Shown: piece after piece, positions 1 through 8,922 of the stretch | Layout of the letters: the number at the start of each line of letters is the position of its first letter | Position numbering within the stretch: the first letter of the stretch is position 1 | Origin: RGIG6353 sp964558655 | Lineage (GTDB): Bacteria; Bacillota; Clostridia; Oscillospirales; SIG627 | Assembly (NCBI GenBank): GCA_964558655.1 | Contig: CAZLEX010000009.1 | Location: 1-54,816, forward strand | Direction of reading: 5' to 3' | DNA length: 54,816 bases | Position numbers and translations under genes: made by a program | Notes under the pieces: generated by a model | Seen by the model: only the letters and a program-made list of their open reading frames with translations | What the model was told of the DNA's origin: nothing | Database searches by the model: none

Positions 1-60
1 ACATTCAAATTGGAGAAGTTTTCTGATTTTGTAACACATCATTGACAAACCTACATATGC

Positions 61-106
61 AAAAGAGCCGTCGGATATGGTGTTGTTCATATCCGACGGC
101 TCTTTT
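61..106. terminator. Bidirectional terminator
   Basis: A perfect 19-bp stem (61-79 with 88-106) with an 8-nt loop, ending in a T-run on the plus strand and flanked by A residues on the left. It can end GH38 transcription on the minus strand and any plus-strand gene entering from the left. Bases 1-60 show no gene. Confidence 0.85.
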
Positions 107-136
107 TATGTTTTTGGCAAAGAGTGAATATTGCGG

Positions 137-3100
137 TTATCCTTTTATTATTTTGAGGGTTTCGATTTCAAAATTGGAAAGGCTTATTTTAATTTTGTTT
201 GAGTTGACCGGTACTTCGTACAGCTCGTTTTCAAGCATATCGCAGACAAACGCCTTTTTCACACCGAAACCGAATGTAAGCTCGGTAGTGGCTTTCGAGT
301 TGTGAGATTCATAAATACGAAGAATAATATCGTCGGAATCTTCTGCTTTTTTCACGCAATCGATAACGGCAGACGGATTAGATGAAGAAACGAAGCTGTA
401 TCGCTCGGGAAGGCGGGTACCTTTTTTGTCGGGCTTTATGCATATAAGCGGGTTGTTAAGCAAAGTAGCTTCTTCAATAACCCGTGATTTTCTGAAGTCT
501 CCGTCATGGAGGAAGAGTGAATAGGTGAAGTTATGTTCGCAAATGTCGGCACATTCAAACGGTTCGGAAGAAGATTTAACCAGCGAGAGACTTATGTCTC
601 CTCCGAGTACGGAATATCCGTATTTGCAGTCGTTCATAAGAGATACACCAAATCCGTATTCGGAAAGATTGGCCCACTTGTGAGCACAAACTTCAAATTT
701 TGCTTCGTCAAACGATGTGTTGCGATGAGTGGGACGCTCTATGTGACCGTACTGTATTTCGTAAGATGCTTGATGTGAGTGAATATTTGTCGGGAAATGA
801 ACACGCATGAGAGTTTGTTCTTCCCGCCAGTCTACATAGGTTTTAAAGTCAATGCGGGGAGAATTGACGGAAAGGGTTATTTCTTGCACAATTGTCGAGT
901 CCATATATTTTGACTTGACGATAACTCCGCCAACCGAACCGCGAACGAAATGAGTAATGCTTTCGGCTTTGTCGATTTCCCAGAATTTTTGGGTGTAATA
1001 CGGCGGTATTTCCCAAGCATCATGGAGTTTCGGACGGTTTTCGTAAAATACAAAGCGGTTGACGCTCTTTCCGTCTTCGACAAGCTCTCTTCCGAATCTT
1101 TTGTCATATACGGAGGACAGCTCACCCTTTTCGTTAAGCGTGATTTTTAAAATCCCGTTTTCAATCATGCCGTTTTCACTCACGACACTATCGGTATATG
1201 TTTTTGAGAGGGGAGCCCATCCGAACGCAGGAATATCTTTTACGAAAACATAGTCTTTTCTGTCTTTTACAACTCCCGAAGCTTCAAAAGGATTGGGGTT
1301 GTAAACGACAGTATCGGCGTCGGTTTTAATGTTAGATGCGAGCAGATCAAGCGTTTCTTTGAGAGCTTTTTCTCCTTTTTCGAAAAATTCGGCATATTCG
1401 GCGTCACTGTCATTATAAACCTCTTTGATCGACGAGCCGGGAATGATATCGTGAAACTGATTTAAAAGTACGGTACGCCACATGGACGAAAGAGTTTCTT
1501 CGGGATATGGGGCATTGACATTTGTCATAAGAGAGGACGAGATAAGTTCTAAGTTATGGCAGAGAAATTCGGCACGGCGGTTGTCACGCTTTATTTTCCC
1601 GATTGATGTCAAGGTTCCGCGATGGAGTTCCAGATACAACTCGCCCGCCCATTTCGGAGTATCTTTTAGAAGAGTGGATGCTTTTTCAAATTCGATAGCC
1701 TCTTTTTCAAAATATTCTTCCGGCGTTGTCATTTTCAGGCAAGGAAGGCCGGGAAGAGAATTCTTCATGCGGGTATAATATTCCATCATTTCTTCTGTGG
1801 GACCGCCTCCGCCGTCACCGTATCCGAAAGTCGTGAGGGTAGATGAAATATGAGTTTTGTCGTTCTGGTCGTTTCGTGTTTCGGAAATTTCTTTCGGATA
1901 AAGCGTTATGCCGAGATTCTTGTGAAGGAGCATTGCCCATATGTCAGTACCGTCAATACCCTCCCACTTGAAAAATGTATGAGGAAATCTGTTCGTGTCG
2001 TTCCATGCGATTTTGGTCGTATAGAATTTGTCGACACCGCACTTTTTCAAAATTTGCGGAAGAGCGGCACTGTATCCGAAAACATCGGGAAGCCAGAGAC
2101 ATTTTGAGTCAATCCCGAAGTTTTCTCGAATAAATCTCTTGCCCCACAGCGTTTGTCTTACAAGACTTTCTCCCGACGGCAAATTGGTATCGGGTTCAAG
2201 CCACATTGCACCTTCGGGTATAAAACGCCCTTCGGCAGCGTATTTTTGAAGTTTTTTGAAGAGTTCCGGATCGTTTTCTTTTACTTTTTCGAGCAAAACG
2301 GGCTGAGTGAACATAAACTTATATTCGGGATATTTTTCCATAAGGCGAACGGCGGTGTACAGTGTCCTCTGAGCCTTTTCATATCCTTGACAAACACGCC
2401 ACAGCCATGCAACATCGATGTGAGAATGTCCGATTATATCGACAACTTCGTTTTTGGGATTTTTTGCGAATTTTTCGTAATATTCCGAGAGTAAAGCGTG
2501 AGCTTTGTCAACGCTCTTAAGATATTCTGTTCCGCCTATACGCCGTAAGTCGAGGAGCATACATGCTCTGTCAAGCACGGAAAGAATTTCTGTTGCTTCA
2601 AAGCTGTTTTCGGGAAGAATGTCATAAGTTTTGACAAGCACGCTCATGTCGTAAATGAGTGCCTGAACATTTTCAAAAACAGTTTCGATACACGCTTTAA
2701 ATTCGCACACGGTCGGATTGTATACAACATGCGTATTTATTGAGGGGACGGTGTAAAGATTTATCAGCAGTTCATGATTCCCGGTGGGAAGGTGTGCCGT
2801 ATGGTGCATGGTGTCGAAAACATAGACACCGCTGTCCGTGCTAAGCGTTATCTGAGGGAGGCAGGTGGCGTCGTAATTGTCGTGACCCGTCGATATTCGG
2901 AGCTGCACAACGGTCCCTTCTTCTTCGGGAGGCATTGTAATTGTGTTTTTGAACCAGTAATGCTTGTCTGTTTCGATGAGCTTTTCGCCGTTGTAAGACT
3001 TCCATTCGACATTTTTCGGCACCGATGTTATTTTGCCGTATTCTGCTTCGGCGTACATAAATCCGTCTAACAGCACAGTGCTTTTGACAAGACTCTTTTT

Positions 3101-3145
3101 TACGGTTTTAAGTATTGTTTCCACTTTGTCTCTTATATTTCTCAT
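137..3145 (-). CDS. GH38 alpha-mannosidase
   Basis: A cytoplasmic glycoside hydrolase family 38 alpha-mannosidase of 1002 aa, expected to release mannose from alpha-mannosides. No signal peptide is visible. The zinc-site motif GHSHIDVAWLWR places His240, His242 and Asp244, and WLPDVFGY carries the expected nucleophile Asp near residue 354. HDIIPGSS follows in the C-terminal half. Length is usual for the bacterial family. The start is the ATG at 3145, because AAGGAGA lies just upstream; the longer reading from 3187 would overlap the -10 box. It is divergent from an AraC regulator and mannose-6-phosphate isomerase, so the three probably form one mannoside utilisation unit. Its exact linkage specificity cannot be read from sequence. 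Confidence 0.93.
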   Translation of the reverse strand: MRNIRDKVETILKTVKKSLVKSTVLLDGFMYAEAEYGKITSVPKNVEWKSYNGEKLIETDKHYWFKNTITMPPEEEGTVVQLRISTGHDNYDATCLPQITLSTDSGVYVFDTMHHTAHLPTGNHELLINLYTVPSINTHVVYNPTVCEFKACIETVFENVQALIYDMSVLVKTYDILPENSFEATEILSVLDRACMLLDLRRIGGTEYLKSVDKAHALLSEYYEKFAKNPKNEVVDIIGHSHIDVAWLWRVCQGYEKAQRTLYTAVRLMEKYPEYKFMFTQPVLLEKVKENDPELFKKLQKYAAEGRFIPEGAMWLEPDTNLPSGESLVRQTLWGKRFIRENFGIDSKCLWLPDVFGYSAALPQILKKCGVDKFYTTKIAWNDTNRFPHTFFKWEGIDGTDIWAMLLHKNLGITLYPKEISETRNDQNDKTHISSTLTTFGYGDGGGGPTEEMMEYYTRMKNSLPGLPCLKMTTPEEYFEKEAIEFEKASTLLKDTPKWAGELYLELHRGTLTSIGKIKRDNRRAEFLCHNLELISSSLMTNVNAPYPEETLSSMWRTVLLNQFHDIIPGSSIKEVYNDSDAEYAEFFEKGEKALKETLDLLASNIKTDADTVVYNPNPFEASGVVKDRKDYVFVKDIPAFGWAPLSKTYTDSVVSENGMIENGILKITLNEKGELSSVYDKRFGRELVEDGKSVNRFVFYENRPKLHDAWEIPPYYTQKFWEIDKAESITHFVRGSVGGVIVKSKYMDSTIVQEITLSVNSPRIDFKTYVDWREEQTLMRVHFPTNIHSHQASYEIQYGHIERPTHRNTSFDEAKFEVCAHKWANLSEYGFGVSLMNDCKYGYSVLGGDISLSLVKSSSEPFECADICEHNFTYSLFLHDGDFRKSRVIEEATLLNNPLICIKPDKKGTRLPERYSFVSSSNPSAVIDCVKKAEDSDDIILRIYESHNSKATTELTFGFGVKKAFVCDMLENELYEVPVNSNKIKISLSNFEIETLKIIKG

Positions 3146-3175
3146 TGGCTTTCTCCTTTTTTGAAGTTTTTTTTC

Positions 3176-3181
3176 ATTATA
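3176..3181 (-). promoter_or_regulatory. -10 box of the GH38 gene, no clear -35
   Basis: TATAAT on the minus strand, 31 bp before the GH38 start codon. No TTGACA-like hexamer sits 16-18 bp upstream, which fits an activator-dependent promoter, plausibly driven by the divergent AraC-family protein. It lies back to back with the strong regulator promoter at 3208-3236. Confidence 0.55.
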
Positions 3182-3207
3182 CGGCAATGCAGGGTAAAAT
3201 TCCTATG

Positions 3208-3236
3208 TTGACAGGCAGAAAAAAATATGGTATAGT
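3208..3236 (+). promoter_or_regulatory. Sigma-A promoter of the AraC-manA operon
   Basis: TTGACA (3208-3213), a 17-bp spacer and TATAGT (3231-3236). Transcription would start near 3243, giving a leader of about 20 nt before the TTG start at 3262. This also excludes the upstream ATG candidates at 3115-3207. Confidence 0.85.
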
Positions 3237-3261
3237 GATATACAGTGAGGAGGGAGCTGTT

Positions 3262-4113
3262 TTGCCGTCGCATAAAATTTACGCTGAAAATCAGGTGGAT
3301 TTTCCCGCTGAATGTCGTCTTCGTTATGTTAAGAGTGACAACGAGAAATTTTCACTGCACACTCACGACTATTACGAAATATTTCTCACTTTGGACGATA
3401 TAGTTCACATAATCAACGGAAGAGAAGAAACACTCTCTGCGGGAACACTCACTTTTATTCGGGATTTTGACGAACACACTTACAAAGTGCCTCAAGGGTC
3501 TTACAAAGAACTTATAAATTTCGCTTTTACCGAAAATACATATTCGGCTCTTGCGGGATATCTGGGAGAAAAGTTTGAAAAGAAAGGTTTTCTCAAATGC
3601 AAAAATCCTCCGCAGGTAAAACTGTCTTTCTCAGATACCGATTATGTAAAGCGGAAATTTTTAAGTCTGAACGCCGCAAAAGACGCCTATGAGTTAAAAT
3701 ACCGGTCACGCCTGCTTCTTGTATCGCTTTTTACGAAATTTTTTATTCATTCGTACGACAGCTCGGAAAAATCCGTTCCGACATGGCTTGAAATGTTTTT
3801 CGACGAGATAAGCAGTCCGGAATTTTTTACCGGAGAGGATCGGGATATATCTGCTGTTTCCGGCAAAAGCCGCGAACATACGCAGAGAGAATTTAAAAAA
3901 TATTACAAAATTACGCCCGGAGAATACATCAATTCGAGAAGGCTGAATTTTGCACAGAATTTACTTTTGACGAGTGATCTGTCGGTTTTGGAGGTAGCGT
4001 TTGAGTCCGGATTTTCCAATTTGTCCTGGTTCAACGAACTGTTCAGAAGAACATACGGCATCACTCCTCTGCAGTACAGAATTTTATGGAAAAAAGGAGA
4101 AGAAATAACATGA
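3262..4113 (+). CDS. AraC-family regulator of the mannoside module
   Basis: A 283-aa transcription factor with an N-terminal cupin-like sensor (FSLHTHDYYEIF, then a glycine-containing turn) and a C-terminal double helix-turn-helix ending in SGFSNLSWFNELFRRTYGITPLQYR, the AraC signature. The best start is TTG at 3262: GAGGAGGG lies 7 nt upstream and the promoter -10 is at 3231-3236, so an ATG further upstream could not be transcribed. The gene overlaps manA by the ATGA junction at 4110-4113, so the two are translationally coupled. It is divergent from the GH38 gene, which has a weak -35. Role inferred: activation of alpha-mannosidase in response to a mannoside or its product. Confidence 0.88.
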   Translation: MPSHKIYAENQVDFPAECRLRYVKSDNEKFSLHTHDYYEIFLTLDDIVHIINGREETLSAGTLTFIRDFDEHTYKVPQGSYKELINFAFTENTYSALAGYLGEKFEKKGFLKCKNPPQVKLSFSDTDYVKRKFLSLNAAKDAYELKYRSRLLLVSLFTKFFIHSYDSSEKSVPTWLEMFFDEISSPEFFTGEDRDISAVSGKSREHTQREFKKYYKITPGEYINSRRLNFAQNLLLTSDLSVLEVAFESGFSNLSWFNELFRRTYGITPLQYRILWKKGEEIT

Positions 4114-5027
4114 AAACACAGCCTGTAAAGCTTATTCCCGCCTGTAAAAGCTATCTTTGGGGCGGAGAGAGGCTCAAAGAAAGATACAACAAACACAGTG
4201 ATATGTCTCCTCTTGCTGAAACTTGGGAGCTTTCGGTACATCCTCACGGAGAGAGTACCCTCGAAAACGGCGAGACGCTCGGACATTATATCGAAAACGC
4301 AGGATTTGATATATTAGGTGAAAGGTGCAGGCGTTTTGACCGTTTCCCGATACTCATTAAATTTATTGATGCTTCCTCACGCCTGTCGGTACAGGTACAT
4401 CCGAATGACGAATACGCCGTAAAAAACGAAGGCGATCTTGGCAAAACGGAGGTATGGTATGTCCTTGATGCCGAAGAGGGAGCCCAAATTTATTGCGGAT
4501 TTAACAGGGAAGTTACGGCAGACGAAGTAAGGGCGAGGGTAAAAGACGGCACACTATGCGATGTTTTGAAAACATATGAGGCAAAAAAGGGCGATGTATT
4601 TTTTATTCCGGCAGGCACGGTTCACGCAATCGGAGCGGGGAATATCATTTGCGAAATTCAGGAAAATTCCAATGTTACATACCGCCTTTACGATTATAAC
4701 CGCCGTGACAAAGACGGACTTTTGAGAGAACTCAATATAGAAAAGGCACTTGATGTTTTAACTCTCCACCCCACACCGCTTGAAAAAAGCGAAGGTGACA
4801 TAATTGTCGAGTGCGACCTGTTCAAAGTCAGACGGATAAAGGACGCACCCGGAGCCGAAATAGAGCCGAAATCTTTCACATCGGTTATTGCCGTTGAGGG
4901 TGAAGGCGTGCTTAAAGTAGGAGAACACAGAAAGAAATTTACAAAAGGTGACAGTATTTTTATCCCGGCAGGGTATTCGGAAATATTTTTCGAGGGAGTT
5001 TTTGAAGTTGTTTTAACTCAGATATAA
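4110..5027 (+). CDS. manA: Mannose-6-phosphate isomerase, class I
   Basis: A zinc-dependent isomerase converting mannose-6-phosphate to fructose-6-phosphate in the cytoplasm (305 aa, the short Firmicute type). The N-terminal YLWGGERL, VQVHPNDEYA (Gln95, His97), KTEVWYVLD (Glu114) and PAGTVHAIG (His172) give the metal-binding set expected for type I enzymes. The start at 4110 is chosen for AAAGGAGA about 9 nt upstream and the ATGA overlap with the regulator stop; an upstream ATG at 4086 lies before this site. With the GH38 enzyme it links released mannose, after phosphorylation, to glycolysis. No mannokinase or PTS gene is seen in the window. Confidence 0.94.
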   Translation: MKTQPVKLIPACKSYLWGGERLKERYNKHSDMSPLAETWELSVHPHGESTLENGETLGHYIENAGFDILGERCRRFDRFPILIKFIDASSRLSVQVHPNDEYAVKNEGDLGKTEVWYVLDAEEGAQIYCGFNREVTADEVRARVKDGTLCDVLKTYEAKKGDVFFIPAGTVHAIGAGNIICEIQENSNVTYRLYDYNRRDKDGLLRELNIEKALDVLTLHPTPLEKSEGDIIVECDLFKVRRIKDAPGAEIEPKSFTSVIAVEGEGVLKVGEHRKKFTKGDSIFIPAGYSEIFFEGVFEVVLTQI

Positions 5028-5058
5028 AAAAGGAGTGCGAAAATTCGCACTCCTTTTT
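5026..5058. terminator. Bidirectional terminator between manA and thrS
   Basis: Stem GGAGTGCGAA / TTCGCACTCC (5032-5041, 5044-5053) flanked by A6 on the left and T5 on the right. It serves convergent manA (plus) and thrS (minus). Confidence 0.9.
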
Positions 5059-5062
5059 GTTT

Positions 5063-6868
5063 TTATTTCTTTTTGGTTCTTATTTCTTCGGTAATCATTG
5101 CGACAAAATCTTCAACTTTCATGGAAGTCATTTCACGGTTGTCGCGGCGGCGTACCGAAACAGTGCCGTCTTCTTCTTCTTTGTCGCCGATGACGAGCAT
5201 ATACGGGATTTTCTTGAGCTGTGCTTCGCGGACTTTATATCCGGTTTTCTCCTGTCTCTTGTCGGCTTCACACTTGACTCCCGCCTCTGAAAGTATGTTC
5301 ATTACTTTGTCGGTGTAGTCGTTGTTGCGGTCGGCAATGGGCAAAAGTTTGACCTGAACCGGAGAGAGCCAGGTGGGAAGGGCACCTGCGTATTTTTCCA
5401 GAAGCAGTGCTAAAGTTCTTTCGTAACAGCCGAGAGAAGTACGATGAATGATATAAGGAATTTTTGCACTGTTGTCGGAATCGATGTATTCCATGCCGAA
5501 TTTTTTGGCAAGCAACATATCAATCTGTAAAGTGACGATGGTATCCTCTTTGCCGAAAACATTTTTGCACTGAATATCGAGTTTCGGACCGTAGAAAGCG
5601 GCTTCGTCAATGCCTATTACATAATTTTCGCGTCCGAGCAGTTTGTCGAGAAGCTCGCCCATTATGGTCTGTGCTTCGTTCCACTGTTCCGGAGTTCCCT
5701 CATACTTGTCGGTGCGATTTGGATCCCACTGTGAGAATCTGAAAGTACAGTCCTCCCAAAGTCCGACGGTTTCAAGCACATATTTTGCAAGAGAGAGGCA
5801 CTGCTCGAATTCTTCGGCAAGCTGATCGGGACGCAGTACTATGTGTCCTTCGGAAATTGTGAACTGACGCACACGGATAAGTCCGTGCATTTCTCCCGAA
5901 TCTTCGTTGCGGAAAAGTGTTGAGGTTTCTCCGAATCTCATCGGAAGGTCACGGTAGGAGCGTCTGCGGTTGAGATATACCTGATACTGAAAAGGACAGG
6001 TCATGGGGCGGAGAGCGAAACATTCTTTTGTTTCGTCATTGGGATCGCCTATGATAAACATGGAGTCGAGATAGTGATCCCAGTGTCCCGAAATTTTATA
6101 AAGTTCACGCTTTGCCATGAGGGGAGTTTTTGTGAGGAGATAGCCCCTTTTTTCTTCCTCGTCTTCAATCCATCTCTGGAGTTTCTGGATAACTCTCGAA
6201 CCTTTCGGAAGAATTATGGGAAGTCCCTGACCGACATAATCGACCGTCGTAAAGTATTCGAGTTCTCTTCCTATCTTGTTGTGGTCGCGGCGGCGTGCCT
6301 CTTCCATCTGTTCCAGATGTGCGGCAAGGTCGTCTTTTGAAGAAAATGCCGTGCCGTAAATTCTGGTGAGCATTTTGTTCTTCTCACTGCCTCTCCAATA
6401 AGCACCCGTTGCCGAGAGAAGTTTAAACGCTTTGACGGCAGATGTGTATGTCACATGAGGACCTGCACAAAGGTCAACATAGTCCCCCTGTTTGAAGAAG
6501 GAGAGCTCTGCATCTTCGGGAAGGTCTAAAATGAGTTCGACCTTGTAGGGTTCGCCCATATCGGTCATAAGTTTGATTGCTTTTTCTCTGGGCAGAGTAA
6601 ATCTTTCGAGTTTCAGATTTTCTTTGACGATTTTTTTCATTTCGGCTTCGATTTTTGCCAAATCATCGTCGGTAAAAGGGTGATCGGTATCGAAATCGTA
6701 GTAGAAACCGTCCTGTATAGACGGACCTATTGCCAATTTTGTCTGCGGGAAAAGACGCTTGACTGCCTGAGCGAGAATATGAGATGCGGTATGACGGAGG
6801 GCATCTCTTCCGATTTGGTCATCGAAAGTGTATTCTTCCACAGCTCCCGATTTTGTTATAACTTTCAT
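5063..6868 (-). CDS. thrS: Threonyl-tRNA synthetase lacking the TGS domain
   Basis: Class II synthetase that charges tRNA-Thr (601 aa). The editing domain has RHTASH (His26, His30) and DLCAGPH (Cys134, His138). The catalytic core has the zinc ligand Cys291 in MTCPFQY, His342 in SEGHI and a later IHRTSLGCYER, followed by a C-terminal anticodon-binding domain. Typical enzymes are about 640 aa and start with a TGS domain of about 60 residues. Here only about 24 residues precede the editing domain, so TGS is essentially absent. The start ATG at 6868 has AAGGAGGA just upstream. It is controlled by the T-box leader at 6905-7105. The family call is certain; the missing TGS is a direct observation. 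Confidence 0.96.
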   Translation of the reverse strand: MKVITKSGAVEEYTFDDQIGRDALRHTASHILAQAVKRLFPQTKLAIGPSIQDGFYYDFDTDHPFTDDDLAKIEAEMKKIVKENLKLERFTLPREKAIKLMTDMGEPYKVELILDLPEDAELSFFKQGDYVDLCAGPHVTYTSAVKAFKLLSATGAYWRGSEKNKMLTRIYGTAFSSKDDLAAHLEQMEEARRRDHNKIGRELEYFTTVDYVGQGLPIILPKGSRVIQKLQRWIEDEEEKRGYLLTKTPLMAKRELYKISGHWDHYLDSMFIIGDPNDETKECFALRPMTCPFQYQVYLNRRRSYRDLPMRFGETSTLFRNEDSGEMHGLIRVRQFTISEGHIVLRPDQLAEEFEQCLSLAKYVLETVGLWEDCTFRFSQWDPNRTDKYEGTPEQWNEAQTIMGELLDKLLGRENYVIGIDEAAFYGPKLDIQCKNVFGKEDTIVTLQIDMLLAKKFGMEYIDSDNSAKIPYIIHRTSLGCYERTLALLLEKYAGALPTWLSPVQVKLLPIADRNNDYTDKVMNILSEAGVKCEADKRQEKTGYKVREAQLKKIPYMLVIGDKEEEDGTVSVRRRDNREMTSMKVEDFVAMITEEIRTKKK

Positions 6869-6904
6869 AAGTTCCTCCTTGTATATTTTAAATATTTTTG
6901 CAAA

Positions 6905-7105
6905 AACAAAACCCCTGCCGATTTCGGCAAGGGTGCATTACACGGTTCCACCTTGTATTTAACTCAAAATTTCTTAACGCGAAAAACGGCACTGCTCATC
7001 GCAGGCGGCTCGGGAGTGGTCTTCGTTTGTTTCCGTTGAAGTCTTTCACCTACCGACTTCTCTCTGAAACGGCATTGCAAATTACTCTTTCCGTCAAAGC
7101 CTTTA
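6905..7105 (-). ncRNA. T-box leader (tRNA-Thr) of thrS
   Basis: Read on the minus strand, the leader shows the conserved AAGGTGGAACCGTG T-box (6941-6954) followed by a terminator stem (about 6912-6933) with a T-run. The stem I part has an AGAGTA motif, a CCGTT/AACGG and AAGTC/GACTT arm and a GGTAGGTG terminal loop. An ACC followed by A at 7018-7020 fits a threonine specifier codon. Uncharged tRNA-Thr should stabilise the antiterminator and raise thrS expression. Confidence 0.9.
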
Positions 7106-7109
7106 CCAG

Positions 7110-7138
7110 ATTATATTACACATTTCTTTTTTTGTCAA
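7110..7138 (-). promoter_or_regulatory. Promoter of the thrS T-box leader
   Basis: Minus-strand TTGACA (7133-7138), 17-bp spacer, TATAAT (7110-7115), a consensus sigma-A promoter. Transcription starts near 7103, immediately before stem I. Confidence 0.9.
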
Positions 7139-7166
7139 GCATTTTTTCAAGCGTTTTAACGGTAAG

Positions 7167-7199
7167 AAAAGATAAGTGACATTTTGTCACTTATCTTTT
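7167..7199 (-). terminator. Terminator overlapping the 3' end of the 83-aa gene
   Basis: AAAAGATAAGTGAC / GTCACTTATCTTTT with a 5-nt loop. The TGA stop of the minus-strand gene (7187-7189) lies inside the hairpin. It separates that gene from the thrS promoter. Confidence 0.75.
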
Positions 7200-7438
7200 T
7201 TCGGCACACCGTCTTTGCCGAAAAGTGCGGGAGGCACTTCATATTCCGTAACCGAATCGGTAGCCGGATATTTAATGCGGTGCATAGACTCCCCGCGTAT
7301 TTGATGCGAGTCCGTTTTTGTGTAAGGGAGCGGTGCGTCATAGCTTTCCGCCGCAATTGTAGGCAGGTCGGTGCCTGCCACCGCATCAAGCATCGGGTTG
7401 TTTGAAACATAGGAATTTGTTCTGTTTTTCTTTTTCAT
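7187..7438 (-). CDS. Hypothetical 83-aa protein
   Basis: A small soluble protein I do not recognise. The start is the ATG at 7438, preceded by AAGGGTGAG; it opens with a lysine-rich MKKKNRTN and has a low-complexity, disorder-prone body (NNPMLDAVAGTDLPTIAAES) and a charged C-terminus (GKDGVPKKDK). No membrane segment, signal peptide or metal motif is seen. It lies 66 bp downstream of the GH4 gene on the same strand and could be cotranscribed with it. An 8-bp inverted repeat (CCCTTTGT near 7485-7494 on the minus strand, ACAAAGGG at its ribosome site) could partly mask its ribosome binding site. It ends in its own terminator, which supports it being a real transcription unit end. Confidence 0.6.
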   Translation of the reverse strand: MKKKNRTNSYVSNNPMLDAVAGTDLPTIAAESYDAPLPYTKTDSHQIRGESMHRIKYPATDSVTEYEVPPALFGKDGVPKKDK

Positions 7439-7504
7439 TTTCTCACCCTTTGTATTAAAAAGTTTGTGCATATATTATTGTCACAAAGGGAGAAAAGTAT
7501 TCGT

Positions 7505-8824
7505 TTAAATGAATTTCGGCAGATAATCTCCGTGTGCTTCGATGAGCTCGTCGACCATTTTTTTAATGCTGTCAATGTCAAGTTCGCTGCCCGTGTGCGG
7601 ATCGAGCATGGCGGCTTGATAAATATGTTCTTTTTTGCGTGTTACCGCCGCTTCTATGGTGAGAAGGTGGACATTGATATTTGTCATGTTCATTGCGGCA
7701 AGCTGTACGGGGAGAGAACCTATTCGGCAGGGGGTTATTCCCGCTCCGTTTACAAGGCAGGGTACTTCCACACACGCTTCCTGCGGCAGATTTGAAATCA
7801 GGTGATTTGTGTTAAGCACATTTCCGCCTATTTGGTATGGTTTGTCCTCAACGATTGATTGCATGATATAGGAGGCGTATTCTTTTGAACGGCTGTGTTC
7901 TTTGACGCCGTTTTTGAGCATTTCCTCATATTCCTTTTTCCATGCTTCTATCTGTGCAATACACCGGCGGGGATATTCGTCAAGCGGAATGTTGTATTTT
8001 TCTATAAGCTCCGGATAGTTTTTCTTTATGTAAAACATATTGTATTCGGCGTTGTGTTCGCTGGATTCCGTGCAATAGTATCCGAAATTTCTTATGTAAT
8101 CCATGCGGACTTTATCCGTTTTACCGGGAGTTGAGATGTATTGTGCGACTTTTGATTTTACTTCGGGGTAAAGGTCGTTTCCGTTTTTGTCACGCAGTTC
8201 GAGAAGCCAGCCCATGTGATTTATTCCCGCTATGGTACTCTTCGCTCCCTCGCGGCGATCCATCATATCGAGAGCCGAAAGAAGTGCGTCAACACAGACC
8301 TGAACGCTGTGACAGAGTCCGACGGTTTTTACCGATGTGTAACGGAGCATATATCCCGTAAGCATGGACATCGGGTTTGTGTAGTTGAGTAACCACGCAT
8401 TCGGGCATACCTCTTCCATTTCGTGTGCGAAAGAGTCCATTACGGGAATTGTACGAAGTGCACGCATTATCCCGCCTATACCGAGAGTGTCGGCAATCGT
8501 TTGGCGAAGTCCGTATTTTTTCGGAATTTCAAAATCTGTTATCGTGCAGGGATCGTATCCGCCGACCTGAATCGCATTGACTACGAAGTCGGCACCGCGA
8601 AGAGCTTCACGGCGGTTTTCTTCACCTACATAGCACTCGATTTTCATTTTTACTTTTTTGGTTTTTATCATTGCTTCCAAAATTACACGGCTTTCTTCGA
8701 TTCTCGAAGCGTCTATGTCGTAAAGGGCGACGAGTGCGGCCGAAAGACTTTCGACACACATACAGTCTCCTATGACATTCCTTACAAACACGGTGCTTCC
8801 CGCACCCATAAATGTGATTTTCAC
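7505..8824 (-). CDS. GH4 glycosidase (alpha-galactosidase / alpha-glucosidase type)
   Basis: A glycoside hydrolase family 4 enzyme (439 aa), which works by NAD+- and Mn2+-dependent oxidation-elimination in the cytoplasm. The N-terminal KITFMGAGSTVF is the dinucleotide-binding turn, NYTNPMSML is the conserved Asn-Pro motif, and GLCHSVQ provides Cys171 and His172 for the metal. CHSVQ is the form I associate with MelA-type alpha-galactosidases, but specificity within GH4 is hard to assign. The start is GTG at 8824, 8 nt after AGGAGG; the GTG at 8833 lies inside that ribosome site and is rejected. It is divergent from an AraC regulator with overlapping promoters, suggesting substrate-dependent control. 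Confidence 0.92.
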   Translation of the reverse strand: MKITFMGAGSTVFVRNVIGDCMCVESLSAALVALYDIDASRIEESRVILEAMIKTKKVKMKIECYVGEENRREALRGADFVVNAIQVGGYDPCTITDFEIPKKYGLRQTIADTLGIGGIMRALRTIPVMDSFAHEMEEVCPNAWLLNYTNPMSMLTGYMLRYTSVKTVGLCHSVQVCVDALLSALDMMDRREGAKSTIAGINHMGWLLELRDKNGNDLYPEVKSKVAQYISTPGKTDKVRMDYIRNFGYYCTESSEHNAEYNMFYIKKNYPELIEKYNIPLDEYPRRCIAQIEAWKKEYEEMLKNGVKEHSRSKEYASYIMQSIVEDKPYQIGGNVLNTNHLISNLPQEACVEVPCLVNGAGITPCRIGSLPVQLAAMNMTNINVHLLTIEAAVTRKKEHIYQAAMLDPHTGSELDIDSIKKMVDELIEAHGDYLPKFI

Positions 8825-8844
8825 AAAAATCACCTCCTATTTTT

Positions 8845-8872
8845 ATTTTACTTGACAAAGTGTAAATTGCAA
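8845..8872 (-). promoter_or_regulatory. Promoter of the GH4 gene
   Basis: Minus-strand TTGCAA (8867-8872), 16-bp spacer, TAAAAT (8845-8850). It overlaps almost completely with the divergent regulator promoter at 8852-8881, so RNA polymerase can occupy only one at a time. Confidence 0.6.
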
Positions 8873-8881
8873 TGGTAAAAT
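8852..8881 (+). promoter_or_regulatory. Promoter of the AraC regulator next to GH4
   Basis: TTGACA (8852-8857), 18-bp spacer, TAAAAT (8876-8881). It lies face to face over the GH4 promoter. Confidence 0.6.
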
Positions 8882-8922
8882 GTTATATGTTATATGTCAT
8901 TTTGTTAGATTTCGGAGGGAAT

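Noticed and set aside
3115..3261. Longer N-terminus of the mannoside AraC regulator
   Set aside because: It starts upstream of the predicted transcription start near 3243 and overlaps the GH38 start region.
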